The notes under the pieces: model-generated
Databases searched by the model: none
Told to the model about the DNA's origin: nothing
Seen by the model: only the letters and a program-made list of their open reading frames with translations
In this document: positions 6,455-14,446 of the stretch, piece after piece
Layout: each line of letters starts with the position of its first letter
How positions within the stretch are numbered: position 1 is the stretch's first letter
Made by a program: the position numbers and the translations under genes
DNA from: an uncultured Caryophanales bacterium
Lineage (GTDB): Bacteria > Bacillota_I > Bacilli_A > RF39 > UBA660
Direction of reading: 5' to 3'
Length of the DNA: 37,365 nt
NCBI GenBank assembly: GCA_946629545.1
Contig: CAMOXZ010000003.1
Location: 1-37,365, forward strand

Positions 6455-7738
6455 ATGAAAAATAAATTTATAAAATCTACTATTATATTGTTAATTGGAG
6501 GATTACTTACTAAAGTATTAGGAATGATAATTAAGATAGTAATAGCCCGATTAATAGGTACTAAAGGACTAGGTATGTATATGCTAATATTACCTACTTT
6601 TACTCTATTAATTAGTTTAAGTCAATTTGGTTTTCCTATAGCTTTATCCAAATTAATTTCAGAAGAAAAGCGAAATAACAAACAACTAATATTCTCAAGT
6701 ATATTAGTATTAATAATCATAAATATATTACTAATAATATTAATAGTATTACTATCCCCTACTATTAGTAATAAATTACTACATAATAAAGATATTTATA
6801 TAAGTATATTATCTATGTCTTTAGTAATACCATTTACTTCAATATCTAGTATTTGTAGAAGTTATTTCTTTGGTAAACAAAAGATGTTTCCTCATGTCTT
6901 ATCTAATATTATAGAAGATCTAGTAAGATTAATAATCATAGTAATAGGAATACCTATTATTAAACCATTAGGTATTAAATATATAGTATGTTTTTTAGTA
7001 TTAATAAATATAATAAGTGAAATAGTATCTACAATTATCTTAATATTATTCTTACCAAAAAACATTAAAATAAAAAAAGAAGATTTATACCCAAATAAAT
7101 CTTATATAAAAGACTCTTTAAAAATATGTATACCTAATACTACAAGCAAATTAATAGGTAGTATTGGTTTCTTCTTAGAACCAATTATTCTTACAAATAT
7201 ACTTATAAATAATTATTCAATTAACTACATAACAAGAGAATATGGAGTAATCTCAGGTTATGTAATTCCATTAATACTATTGCCATCATTCTTCACTCTA
7301 GCATTATCTCAAAGTATTTTACCAGTAATTTCAAAATACTCCAGTATAAATGATATTAAAAGTATAAAAAGAAAAACTAATCAAGTAATACTATTATCAC
7401 TACTTATAGGTTTACCAGTAACAATAACACTATTATTAAAAGGAGATCTATTACTACAATTAATCTATCATACAAATGAAGGAGTAAACTATTTAAAAAT
7501 ACTGGCTCCTATATGTCTACTACATTATATTGAGTCACCTTTATCTAGTATCCTAGACGCTTTAAACAAATCTAAAGATAATTTAAAAATAACTATACTA
7601 GGTACTATAACAAGAACTATATCTTTAATACTATTTCATAAGAAAGGTATTTATTCTTTAATAATATCTATTTCATTAAATATATTAATAACCACATTTT
7701 ATCAAATAAAAAAAGTAAGATATTATCTTACTCATTAG
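6455..7738 (+). CDS. spoVB: SpoVB-like polysaccharide/lipid flippase (MOP superfamily)
   Basis: This 427-residue polytopic membrane protein has about 12 predicted helices. The N-terminal GGLLTKVLGMIIKIVIARLIG and then GTKGLGMYMLILPTFTLLIS and QFGFPIALSKLISEE are typical of the stage V sporulation protein B / YtgP branch, which flips lipid-linked precursors during spore cortex synthesis. It is about 80-90 residues shorter than B. subtilis SpoVB, so it probably lacks the last two helices. Unlike its neighbours it has no recognisable ribosome binding site: the 20 bases before ATG are A/T only apart from one C. The last codons overlap the convergent gene and contain that gene's terminator. A general peptidoglycan-precursor flippase role is also possible. 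Confidence 0.82.
   Translation: MKNKFIKSTIILLIGGLLTKVLGMIIKIVIARLIGTKGLGMYMLILPTFTLLISLSQFGFPIALSKLISEEKRNNKQLIFSSILVLIIINILLIILIVLLSPTISNKLLHNKDIYISILSMSLVIPFTSISSICRSYFFGKQKMFPHVLSNIIEDLVRLIIIVIGIPIIKPLGIKYIVCFLVLINIISEIVSTIILILFLPKNIKIKKEDLYPNKSYIKDSLKICIPNTTSKLIGSIGFFLEPIILTNILINNYSINYITREYGVISGYVIPLILLPSFFTLALSQSILPVISKYSSINDIKSIKRKTNQVILLSLLIGLPVTITLLLKGDLLLQLIYHTNEGVNYLKILAPICLLHYIESPLSSILDALNKSKDNLKITILGTITRTISLILFHKKGIYSLIISISLNILITTFYQIKKVRYYLTH
7708..7732 (-). terminator. Terminator of the HTH gene, embedded in spoVB coding sequence
   Basis: On the minus strand AGTAAGA and TCTTACT pair around a 5-nt loop (7714-7732) and are followed by seven T (7708-7714). The stop of the minus-strand gene (7728-7730) is inside the stem. 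On the plus strand the same bases encode the last residues of the SpoVB-like protein (KKVRYYLTH). Confidence 0.8.
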
Positions 7739-8333
7739 TTTCATTTTCTTTTTTGAATAACATTTTAACATTAGATTGAATAGGTCCGTTAGATTCAACT
7801 TCTTCAACTAAAATATCATCGTTTACTACTAAAACATTTTTAACAAAAGCTAATCTTTCTTCATAAATACTATCTACTTTACTTCTAGTTAATCTATATC
7901 TTCTAGCAATAGTATTTCTATCCATTCCAGATAAAACATCTAAGAATACTTGATTATTTAATGAATTAGAACATTTTAATCCTTCGTATACTTTACTAAC
8001 TGCATTACGTCTAGTAGATTCTGTTTTATCATATGATGCATCACTAGCATTTAATTCTCTTAAACGAACTAATGCTGGTTTTGGTTCTTCTGCTAAACCA
8101 ATATTCTTAGCTACTTCTTCAAGAATTGAACAATATGTTGCTTCTTCAGTTCCTCTCTTATCTAATACTGCTGTTACTAATTCACTAGATAACTCACTAT
8201 ACATGTCTTCCCCAATAAATGGTTTAATTAATGTATATCCTTCTGTTATTATTTTGAATTCTGCTTCATCAAAAATACCTTGTTTTTGTATTTTATCAAA
8301 ATAATTCATTACTCTTTCATCTGCTTTAACCAT
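7728..8333 (-). CDS. HTH-containing protein of unknown function
   Basis: Start 8333 was chosen because GGAGGATTT precedes it. The longer frame from 8366 has no ribosome binding site and would reach back over the promoter. The 201-residue product begins MVKADERVMNYFDKIQKQGI and is mostly helical. Near residues 140-175 it has a helix-turn-helix-like stretch (LSGMDRNTIARRYRLTRSKVDSIYEERL) resembling sigma-70 region 4 or LuxR-type recognition helices. It could be a transcription regulator, but no family is recognised. It has its own promoter (8357-8385) and overlaps the convergent spoVB end by 11 bp. Confidence 0.75.
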   Translation of the reverse strand: MVKADERVMNYFDKIQKQGIFDEAEFKIITEGYTLIKPFIGEDMYSELSSELVTAVLDKRGTEEATYCSILEEVAKNIGLAEEPKPALVRLRELNASDASYDKTESTRRNAVSKVYEGLKCSNSLNNQVFLDVLSGMDRNTIARRYRLTRSKVDSIYEERLAFVKNVLVVNDDILVEEVESNGPIQSNVKMLFKKENETNE

Positions 8334-8356
8334 AAATCCTCCATTTAGTAAGGAAT

Positions 8357-8385
8357 ATAATAACACAACACTATTTATAATTCAA
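8357..8385 (-). promoter_or_regulatory. Probable sigma-A promoter of the HTH gene
   Basis: On the minus strand TTGAAT (8380-8385), a 17-bp spacer and TATTAT (8357-8362), placing transcription start about 17 bases before ATG 8333. Confidence 0.55.
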
Positions 8386-8392
8386 GTATTTT

Positions 8393-10426
8393 TTAGTTAT
8401 AAATATATAATTCATGTTGTGCTCTAGTACAAGCTACATATAATAGATTTCTTTCATTATTTTTATACGAATTATCTCTATTATTATAGACAATTACACT
8501 ATCAAATTCTAATCCTTTAGAAACATATGCAGGCATAATAACTAAGTCTTTATGAAAACTCTTAGTATTATGATCTACTAAACTAATTTCTAAAGTATCT
8601 TTAACTAAATCATATAATACTTCTGCTTCTTTCATATCCTTAGTAATTAAAGCTACACTTTTATATTCTCTTTTTAATTTACTAATATCATTAATTAAAC
8701 TATTTCTTATATCTTCTACACCTTTTCTTATAATAACTGGTTTATTTAAAGTTTTTCTAATCGCATTAACATGATTTAAACCAAGTATCTTATTAGTATA
8801 ATTAATTATCTCTGGAGAAGATCTATATGTCTTTAATAATTCAATATATTTAGTCTCTCCCCTAAATAAGTTAGATAATTCATCCAAAGAATCATAATGA
8901 TAATATGGATTAATATTTTGATTGATATCTCCTAAGATAGTAAAATCTGCTTTTCTAAATATCTCATTAATTATAATATATTGAAGTCTATTATAATCTT
9001 GTGCTTCATCTATTATAACTTGTTTAATATTACCATCATATATAAATCCTTCAAGTCTACCCTTTAAATATGCAAATACTAAAGCATCTTCATAATTAAT
9101 AGAATCATTATTAATAAAATCATTAACAGTCTTTTCATCTAATTTAAACCTACAATACTCTGATAGATAAAACTCTTTCATAATAGCTTTTAAATCATGT
9201 TTAAAATTACTATTCTCATACATTAATTTTAAATATGTAGCCTTCTTCTTATTACTACCCTTATAATTATTAGAACTTAGTTTAGAAGCAATCTCATCCA
9301 TTCTCTCAAATAAAGGTAATCTATCATACTTATCATGTAACATATAATTCAATTCATCTTTAACTACATAATATTTTTCAGTCTCATTAAATGAATTAGT
9401 AAATAGACACCTAGAAACATAATCTTCAATATAAGCATCTAAATCATCTATAATTCTATCACTTTGTTTATACTCTACTAATTCCGGAAAAATTTCCTTA
9501 TATGAATAAAATCTAGATATAAAATCAGTAAAATCTTCTACATGATTATACTCAGTAATAAAGTTTTCTAAATAATCTGCAAAAGTAGTTTGAAGTGTAT
9601 TAGCCTCTCCTAAAGAAGGTAATACTTCTGATATATAATCAGTAAATATATTATTAGGAGAAAATATTAATACATTATTACTATTTAAATTTTCTATTCT
9701 ATATAATAAGAATGCTATTCTATGAAGTGCTACAGTTGTCTTTCCACTTCCCGCAATACCTTGTACTATTAAGTTATCATCTTCAAGATTTCTAATAACT
9801 TTATTTTGTTCCTGTTGAATAGTATTAACAACATTCTTCATCCTGTCACTAGATTCAGTAGCTAATACTTCTTGTAGTACTTCATCATCTATATTTAATG
9901 AATTATCAAACACTCCAACTAGTTTTCTATTCTCTATCTTATATTGTCTTTTTCTTTTTAATTCACCATTATATATTCCACCAGGAGCACTATAACTACA
10001 AGGACCTGTTTCATAATCATAGAATAAACTACATATTGGACTTCTCCAATCATATAATATATTATTTTCATTCTTATCTTTTAAATAAGTTAAAGACATA
10101 TAAATATTATATATACTATTATCTTTATCATCTTTAAACACAATAGATGCAAAATAAGGTTTATCTTTAATCATTTTAAGTCTTCTTAAATAATCTTGTT
10201 TACGAAAGAATTTATCTGCTTCAAGTGCAGTAGCTGCTTTTACTTGAGTCATTTCTCCTTCATCAAAACTATTAGAATCAGACCACATCATCTTTTTAAA
10301 TTCTATTAAATCTTCTTCACCTACTTTAACATCATCCGCTAAAGAATTATAAGTTTCATCAAATAAAGAGATAACTTTATTAAGTATCTTCTCTTCTTTC
10401 TTTAATTCTTCATTAGTAATAGACAT
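8393..10426 (-). CDS. helD: HelD-like RNA polymerase recycling helicase (UvrD/Rep superfamily)
   Basis: HelD removes stalled RNA polymerase from DNA. In its 677 residues an N-terminal helical arm (1-80) precedes the first helicase part with Walker A GIAGSGKT (223-230). Further motifs are IIDEAQDYN, TILGDINQNINPYY, LLKTYRSSPEIINYTNKIL, PAYVSKGLEFDSVIVYNN and LYVACTRAQHELYIYN at the extreme C-terminus. DWRSPICSLFYDY near residue 126 is typical of HelD rather than UvrD or PcrA. It is about 100 residues shorter than B. subtilis HelD. The ribosome binding site is AAGGTGAAGTT. The gene is preceded by the terminator of the upstream gene and appears monocistronic. Confidence 0.9.
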   Translation of the reverse strand: MSITNEELKKEEKILNKVISLFDETYNSLADDVKVGEEDLIEFKKMMWSDSNSFDEGEMTQVKAATALEADKFFRKQDYLRRLKMIKDKPYFASIVFKDDKDNSIYNIYMSLTYLKDKNENNILYDWRSPICSLFYDYETGPCSYSAPGGIYNGELKRKRQYKIENRKLVGVFDNSLNIDDEVLQEVLATESSDRMKNVVNTIQQEQNKVIRNLEDDNLIVQGIAGSGKTTVALHRIAFLLYRIENLNSNNVLIFSPNNIFTDYISEVLPSLGEANTLQTTFADYLENFITEYNHVEDFTDFISRFYSYKEIFPELVEYKQSDRIIDDLDAYIEDYVSRCLFTNSFNETEKYYVVKDELNYMLHDKYDRLPLFERMDEIASKLSSNNYKGSNKKKATYLKLMYENSNFKHDLKAIMKEFYLSEYCRFKLDEKTVNDFINNDSINYEDALVFAYLKGRLEGFIYDGNIKQVIIDEAQDYNRLQYIIINEIFRKADFTILGDINQNINPYYHYDSLDELSNLFRGETKYIELLKTYRSSPEIINYTNKILGLNHVNAIRKTLNKPVIIRKGVEDIRNSLINDISKLKREYKSVALITKDMKEAEVLYDLVKDTLEISLVDHNTKSFHKDLVIMPAYVSKGLEFDSVIVYNNRDNSYKNNERNLLYVACTRAQHELYIYN

Positions 10427-10457
10427 AACTTCACCTTACAATCTATTTAAATATATC

Positions 10458-10490
10458 AAAAAAAAAGAATTGTTTCTATATAGAAACAAT
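10458..10490 (-). terminator. Intrinsic terminator after the DUF3267 gene
   Basis: A perfect palindrome with 11-nt arms (ATTGTTTCTAT / ATAGAAACAAT, 10469-10490) is followed on the minus strand by TTC and nine T. The stop codon at 10500-10502 is ten bases upstream. Confidence 0.85.
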
Positions 10491-10499
10491 AACTTTACA

Positions 10500-11186
10500 C
10501 TAAAATATTGTAGTTAATAATCCAAGTAATAAGAATATTACTAATATAATTATAGATAACTTAGTAATTTTAACTTTCTTAAGATTCTTAAATTTAAAAT
10601 CATTCTCATCATAATCTTTAACATCAATAATCTTTAAGAATATACTCTTCTTTTTTCTTAAATCACTTTTAGATATAATAACAAATTCATCTGGATTACC
10701 ACTCTCACTATAAGTAAAATCTTTAGGTAATCTTAAGAAATATATAAACATAGCTAAATCCATAGAAGCACCACTAATATTAACTATAGATAAAAATACT
10801 AATAATGGAATATTAAATATATAACCAAGTATAAATGTAATAACACCTATAACCACAAAAGGCATCTGTAACGAAATAAGAATATTCTTCTTAGTTAATT
10901 TTTGATATGCCATAGCATAAAATATACCCTTTTCAAGTTCTATTCCATAAGTAATATTTTTATGTTTAGTACCTCCTATAAAATAACCTAGTCCATGTAA
11001 TAATTCATGTAATATTAAATATAAAATTATAAATAAGAATGTTAAAAACATATTATCAAATTTAAATATATTTATTTTTAATAGTACTGCTAATGCTCCA
11101 CATAATATAAAAATTATAATACATAATATATTAGCAGGAACTAAATTCATTTTATATACATAAGTTTTTTTATTTGTTATACTCAT
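10500..11186 (-). CDS. DUF3267-type membrane zinc metalloprotease-like protein
   Basis: Start 11186 is supported by GAGGTATTATTA; an in-frame ATG at 11207 lies deeper in the upstream gene. The 228 residues contain two N-terminal membrane helices, then LILHELLHGLGYFIGG, an HExxH zinc-binding motif in the form HELLH, and two or three further helices. This arrangement is that of the DUF3267 putative zincin peptidases. The substrate is unknown. The C-terminal part is cytoplasmic and basic (ISKSDLRKKKSIFLK), ending in a last membrane helix. It overlaps the phosphomutase gene by 17 bp, so expression is likely coupled. Confidence 0.75.
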   Translation of the reverse strand: MSITNKKTYVYKMNLVPANILCIIIFILCGALAVLLKINIFKFDNMFLTFLFIILYLILHELLHGLGYFIGGTKHKNITYGIELEKGIFYAMAYQKLTKKNILISLQMPFVVIGVITFILGYIFNIPLLVFLSIVNISGASMDLAMFIYFLRLPKDFTYSESGNPDEFVIISKSDLRKKKSIFLKIIDVKDYDENDFKFKNLKKVKITKLSIIILVIFLLLGLLTTIF

Positions 11187-12552
11187 TAATAATACCTCTA
11201 AATTCATCTTGAATTTCTTTCAATCTTTCCATACTAGTAGCTTCAAATCTAGCAGTAATATTAGGACCAGTATTAGAGCATCTAACTAAAGCCCATCCAT
11301 CAGAGAAATTAACTCTAACACCATCTATATCTATAAAATCATATCCCTTACTAATAACATATTCTTTTACTTTATCTACTACACTAAACTTAATATCATC
11401 ATCTGAATGATATTTTTCCTCCTCTTCAGAGTAATAAGTATTTATACCTTCTAATAAGTTTGCGATAGATTTATCGGTATTAGAAAGTATTTCCAAAAGT
11501 CTTAGTCCAGCATACATTCCACTATCAAATCCAGGCCATCTATCATTGAAATATACGTGTCCTGATAATTCACCACCAAATGGTAAATTATCTTCTTTCA
11601 CCTTTGCTTTAGTATAAGAATTACCTGTACGATAACATATACCAGTACCACCTAATTTTTCTATTTCATCACTTAAACTCTTAGAGCATTTAACATCGTA
11701 TAAGAATGTTTTATTACTAACTTTATTAATAATATCCCTAATAATTATAATCATATAAATATCAGTAGGAATAAACTTACCTGTATTAGTAATAACACCT
11801 AATCTATCTCCATCACCATCAAATGATATACCTATATCTGCCCCTACTTCTAATACTTTATTCTTTAATTGAGTAAGATTATCTTCAATACATGGATCAG
11901 GATGATGATTAGGAAAAGTACCATCATTTTCTTCATTAATTATAATTAAATCCATAGGATATAACTCATATAATTTTCTAACAAACTTAGAACAAGCTCC
12001 ATTAGCAGGATCAACTACTACTTTTAATCTTCTATTACCAAAATGTAAATTAGTCTTATATAATTCAATATAATCAGGAAATATATCATATCCTTCAATA
12101 TTACCTACCCCATATATAAAATTCTTTTCTTTTAATTCATTATAAAAATCTTGTATTTCTTGTCCTTTACAATTACCTTTTTCATCAAAAGCAAATTTAA
12201 ATCCATTATCGTCTTTAGGATTATGACTAGCAGTAACCATAACACCACTAGGTATACCTAATTTAATACAAGCATAATAGTACATTGGTGTAGTACAAAG
12301 ATCAAGTCCTACGACATCACATCCAGTACATAAAATACCATTAATTAAAGCCCTGTATAACGCAGGTGAACTAAGTCTATTATCATGACCTACTATACAT
12401 TTTTTAAATCCTAATCTTTGAATATGACTACCAAAGCCCAATCCAAAAGTATATGCAGTATCTTCATCTAAATTAAGAGGATATACACCTCTAATATCAT
12501 ATCCTCTAAATATATTTTTATCTAGATTCTCTTTATATTTATAATCAGTCAT
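11170..12552 (-). CDS. Phosphomannomutase/phosphoglucomutase
   Basis: This 460-residue alpha-D-phosphohexomutase interconverts hexose 6-phosphate and 1-phosphate for envelope glycan synthesis. Its motifs are FRGYDIRG at the N-terminus, the phosphoserine loop TASHNP (107-112, Ser109), the metal-binding FDGDGDRLG loop, the sugar-specificity loop GGELSGHVYF, and the phosphate-binding RCSNTGPNITARFEA near the C-terminus. The N-terminus and GGELSGH resemble the AlgC/ManB group. The ribosome binding site is AAAGGTGATTAT. The upstream gene stops inside this ribosome binding site. Which sugar it prefers cannot be read from the sequence. Confidence 0.9.
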   Translation of the reverse strand: MTDYKYKENLDKNIFRGYDIRGVYPLNLDEDTAYTFGLGFGSHIQRLGFKKCIVGHDNRLSSPALYRALINGILCTGCDVVGLDLCTTPMYYYACIKLGIPSGVMVTASHNPKDDNGFKFAFDEKGNCKGQEIQDFYNELKEKNFIYGVGNIEGYDIFPDYIELYKTNLHFGNRRLKVVVDPANGACSKFVRKLYELYPMDLIIINEENDGTFPNHHPDPCIEDNLTQLKNKVLEVGADIGISFDGDGDRLGVITNTGKFIPTDIYMIIIIRDIINKVSNKTFLYDVKCSKSLSDEIEKLGGTGICYRTGNSYTKAKVKEDNLPFGGELSGHVYFNDRWPGFDSGMYAGLRLLEILSNTDKSIANLLEGINTYYSEEEEKYHSDDDIKFSVVDKVKEYVISKGYDFIDIDGVRVNFSDGWALVRCSNTGPNITARFEATSMERLKEIQDEFRGIINEYNK

Positions 12553-12556
12553 ATAA

Positions 12557-13282
12557 TCACCTTTTATCCTTTATTTTAACAAGTTTTATGGTCTTACCTA
12601 ATTGTTCATCCATAAACTCTCTTAATTTAATTATATTAGCATTCAGTTTAATATGAGGATAAGCCTTAAATAATCTCTTATAGAACACTCTATATTTACT
12701 TAAAGATTCAGCTACTTGTTCTTTTACTACAGCAGTAGCATCAGTATTAAGATACTTATTAGTATTAATTTTTAATTTAGAAATAACAAATGTAGAAACA
12801 ATAGTATCAATTATAATAACACTTGCAAATACCCATCCTACAATAACAATAATTGAAGGATCAAAAGATACTAAAAAATCATTAAGTATTGGATGAAAAT
12901 ATCTAACAATAACTACTCCACCTACTCCAAATAAAAATCCATTTCTTAAACAAATTCTACCATTAATATTAAATTTACTTTTTGAATAATCCCACCATCT
13001 TAATTTAAATATTTTTTCCATTAATAAACTAGTAAAATATTCAACTGCACTACATAAAAATGAACTAAGTACAAACAATACAAATATATCATCTTTATAT
13101 TTGCTTAATAATGTAACCATTATTAAAGCACCGAATCCAAATACTGGAATATATGGTCCTAATAAATAACCACGAGACATAGTAAATTTCTTAGTAACAA
13201 TAATACATGATGTAACCTCAATAATATATCCAATTATTGAATATATAAAGAATATTAAAAACCAATACATTAAATCATACAT
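12557..13282 (-). CDS. Putative ABC-transporter-type membrane protein (CmpB-like, PF06541 type)
   Basis: This 241-residue integral membrane protein has about five helices. It begins MYDLMYWFLIFFIYSIIGYIIE and carries SRGYLLGPYIPVFGFGAL, EYFTSLLMEKIFKLRWWDYS and FNINGRICLRNGFLFGVGG, a pattern I associate with the family annotated as putative ABC transporter permease. No ATPase partner is nearby and the function is not established. Its TGA stop is the only TGA stop I find in the window, and it falls inside the AGGTGATTAT ribosome binding site of the following gene. Confidence 0.75.
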   Translation of the reverse strand: MYDLMYWFLIFFIYSIIGYIIEVTSCIIVTKKFTMSRGYLLGPYIPVFGFGALIMVTLLSKYKDDIFVLFVLSSFLCSAVEYFTSLLMEKIFKLRWWDYSKSKFNINGRICLRNGFLFGVGGVVIVRYFHPILNDFLVSFDPSIIVIVGWVFASVIIIDTIVSTFVISKLKINTNKYLNTDATAVVKEQVAESLSKYRVFYKRLFKAYPHIKLNANIIKLREFMDEQLGKTIKLVKIKDKR

Positions 13283-13335
13283 ATAATCACCTATTATCTA
13301 ATACTATTATATTATATTTTTTATTACAAGAAAAG

Positions 13336-13360
13336 AAAAAAATAGGATAATTATCCTATT
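13336..13360 (-). terminator. Intrinsic terminator after the small multidrug-export-like gene
   Basis: A perfect palindrome of arms AATAGGATAA / TTATCCTATT (13341-13360) is followed on the minus strand by a T run. The stop codon TAA (13351-13353) lies at the centre of the hairpin. Confidence 0.85.
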
Positions 13361-13869
13361 ATAAATTTAAGTAATCCAAATGAAATAGCCATCATTATAA
13401 GACTAGCTATAAGTATACCAATCATAGCCGCAATAAAAGCTTTTTTTCTATTCATCTCTAAACAGGCAGCTATTAAACAACCAGTCCAAGCACCAGTTCC
13501 AGGTAAAGGTATACCTACAAATAATACTAATCCCCAGAATCCATATTTCTCTATAGTACCTTTATGTTTATCTACTTTCTTATCTAACCACTTAGCAATC
13601 TTATTTAAAAACTTAACTTTACTTTTTCTCATTAAATCAAGAATCCAAGTAATTAACCATAATATAAATGGTACTGGAATAATATTACCTATTATACAAA
13701 TAATATAACTTCTAATTGGATCTAACCCTAAAATAGAAGCAGCTAATAACCCACCTCTTAATTCAAGAATAGGCATTAAAGAAATAATAAAAACTGCTAT
13801 CTCTTTACCAAATCTAAATCCATTAAATCCACTCAATAATGATAGTAACCAACCTACTATACTCTCCAT
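13351..13869 (-). CDS. Small multidrug export family membrane protein (PF06695 type)
   Basis: This 172-residue protein has four to five membrane helices. MPILELRGGLLAASILGLDP, the central EKYGFWGLVLFVGIPLPGTGAW and GCLIAACLEMNRKKAFIAAMIG are the hallmarks of the family annotated as small multi-drug export protein, related to the DedA/SNARE-associated group. The actual substrate is uncertain. The ribosome binding site is GGAGGTTAT. It lies 11 bp after the HD-domain gene, with which it is probably co-transcribed from the promoter at 14395-14422. Confidence 0.85.
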   Translation of the reverse strand: MESIVGWLLSLLSGFNGFRFGKEIAVFIISLMPILELRGGLLAASILGLDPIRSYIICIIGNIIPVPFILWLITWILDLMRKSKVKFLNKIAKWLDKKVDKHKGTIEKYGFWGLVLFVGIPLPGTGAWTGCLIAACLEMNRKKAFIAAMIGILIASLIMMAISFGLLKFIIG

Positions 13870-13880
13870 ATAACCTCCAA

Positions 13881-14363
13881 CTATTTAATACAATAAAAAA
13901 CTAATATAAATATAAATGACATTGCAGCACTAATCTCTTTTCTAAGAGAATATGCTTTCTCATATACAGCAGAAACATCATCAATAATATCTACTATCCA
14001 ACTCTCTAAATACTTAGGTGGTGTAAATGTAATAGGAAACATATGTGTCTTAATAATATCTTCCTGTATATCTGTTAAATCAACATATTTTGAAGCATTC
14101 TCAATTGCATACTTAGGATGTCTTCTAAGTTTAAATATACTTTTTTCTTCATCTACTTCATCAGTAAAAAAATCATGAAATAATGCAGCAACAGTAGCTT
14201 CCTCGTAATTAATATGTAATACCTTAGTAACTAAATAAGTATAATAAGCAACTCTAATAGAATGATCATATCTAGTAATACCATGATGTTCTATACTTTT
14301 TAATTCATAAAACTCATCTGTTAAATAAGGTTTAATAATATCATTAAATTCATCTTTCATTTT
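13881..14363 (-). CDS. HD-domain phosphohydrolase-like protein
   Basis: ATG 14363 (MKDEFNDIIKPYL, preceded by GAGATGATAA) was chosen. The ATGs at 14390 and 14396 lie at or upstream of the transcription start implied by the TATAAT at 14395-14400. The 160-residue product has HHGITRYDHSIRVAYY, the core HD in ALFHDFFTD, and IIKTHMFPITF, the ordered His/Asp set of a metal-dependent HD phosphohydrolase. The C-terminus turns hydrophobic (AAMSFIFILVFYCIK) and may contact the membrane. The substrate is unknown; nucleotides are typical for the fold. Confidence 0.8.
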   Translation of the reverse strand, partial: KMKDEFNDIIKPYLTDEFYELKSIEHHGITRYDHSIRVAYYTYLVTKVLHINYEEATVAALFHDFFTDEVDEEKSIFKLRRHPKYAIENASKYVDLTDIQEDIIKTHMFPITFTPPKYLESWIVDIIDDVSAVYEKAYSLRKEISAAMSFIFILVFYCIK

Positions 14364-14394
14364 ATCATCTCGCAAATAAAATGATACCATAAAC

Positions 14395-14422
14395 ATTATA
14401 ACTATTTCAATAATCTTTACAA
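14395..14422 (-). promoter_or_regulatory. Probable sigma-A promoter of the HD gene
   Basis: On the minus strand TTGTAA (14417-14422), a 16-bp spacer and TATAAT (14395-14400). It begins inside the U-tract of the preceding terminator (14421-14446). Confidence 0.6.
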
Positions 14423-14446
14423 AAATAGACGTCTATTGACGTCTAT
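14421..14446 (-). terminator. Intrinsic terminator after the DnaB-family gene
   Basis: A perfect 9-bp stem ATAGACGTC / GACGTCTAT with a 4-nt loop (14425-14446) is followed by five T on the minus strand. The stop codon TAG (14443-14445) is in the 5' arm. Confidence 0.85.

Noticed and set aside
9898-10137. Plus-strand frame inside helD
   Set aside because: Low-complexity Tyr/His/Leu product antisense to a clearly coding helicase gene; AT-rich shadow. The same applies to the plus-strand frames at 1954-2274, 20846-21085, 21191-21406 and 29757-29960.
12551-12562. TGA recoding to Trp
   Set aside because: All long frames are complete with TGG for Trp, and the single TGA stop falls at the expected end of its gene inside the next ribosome binding site.
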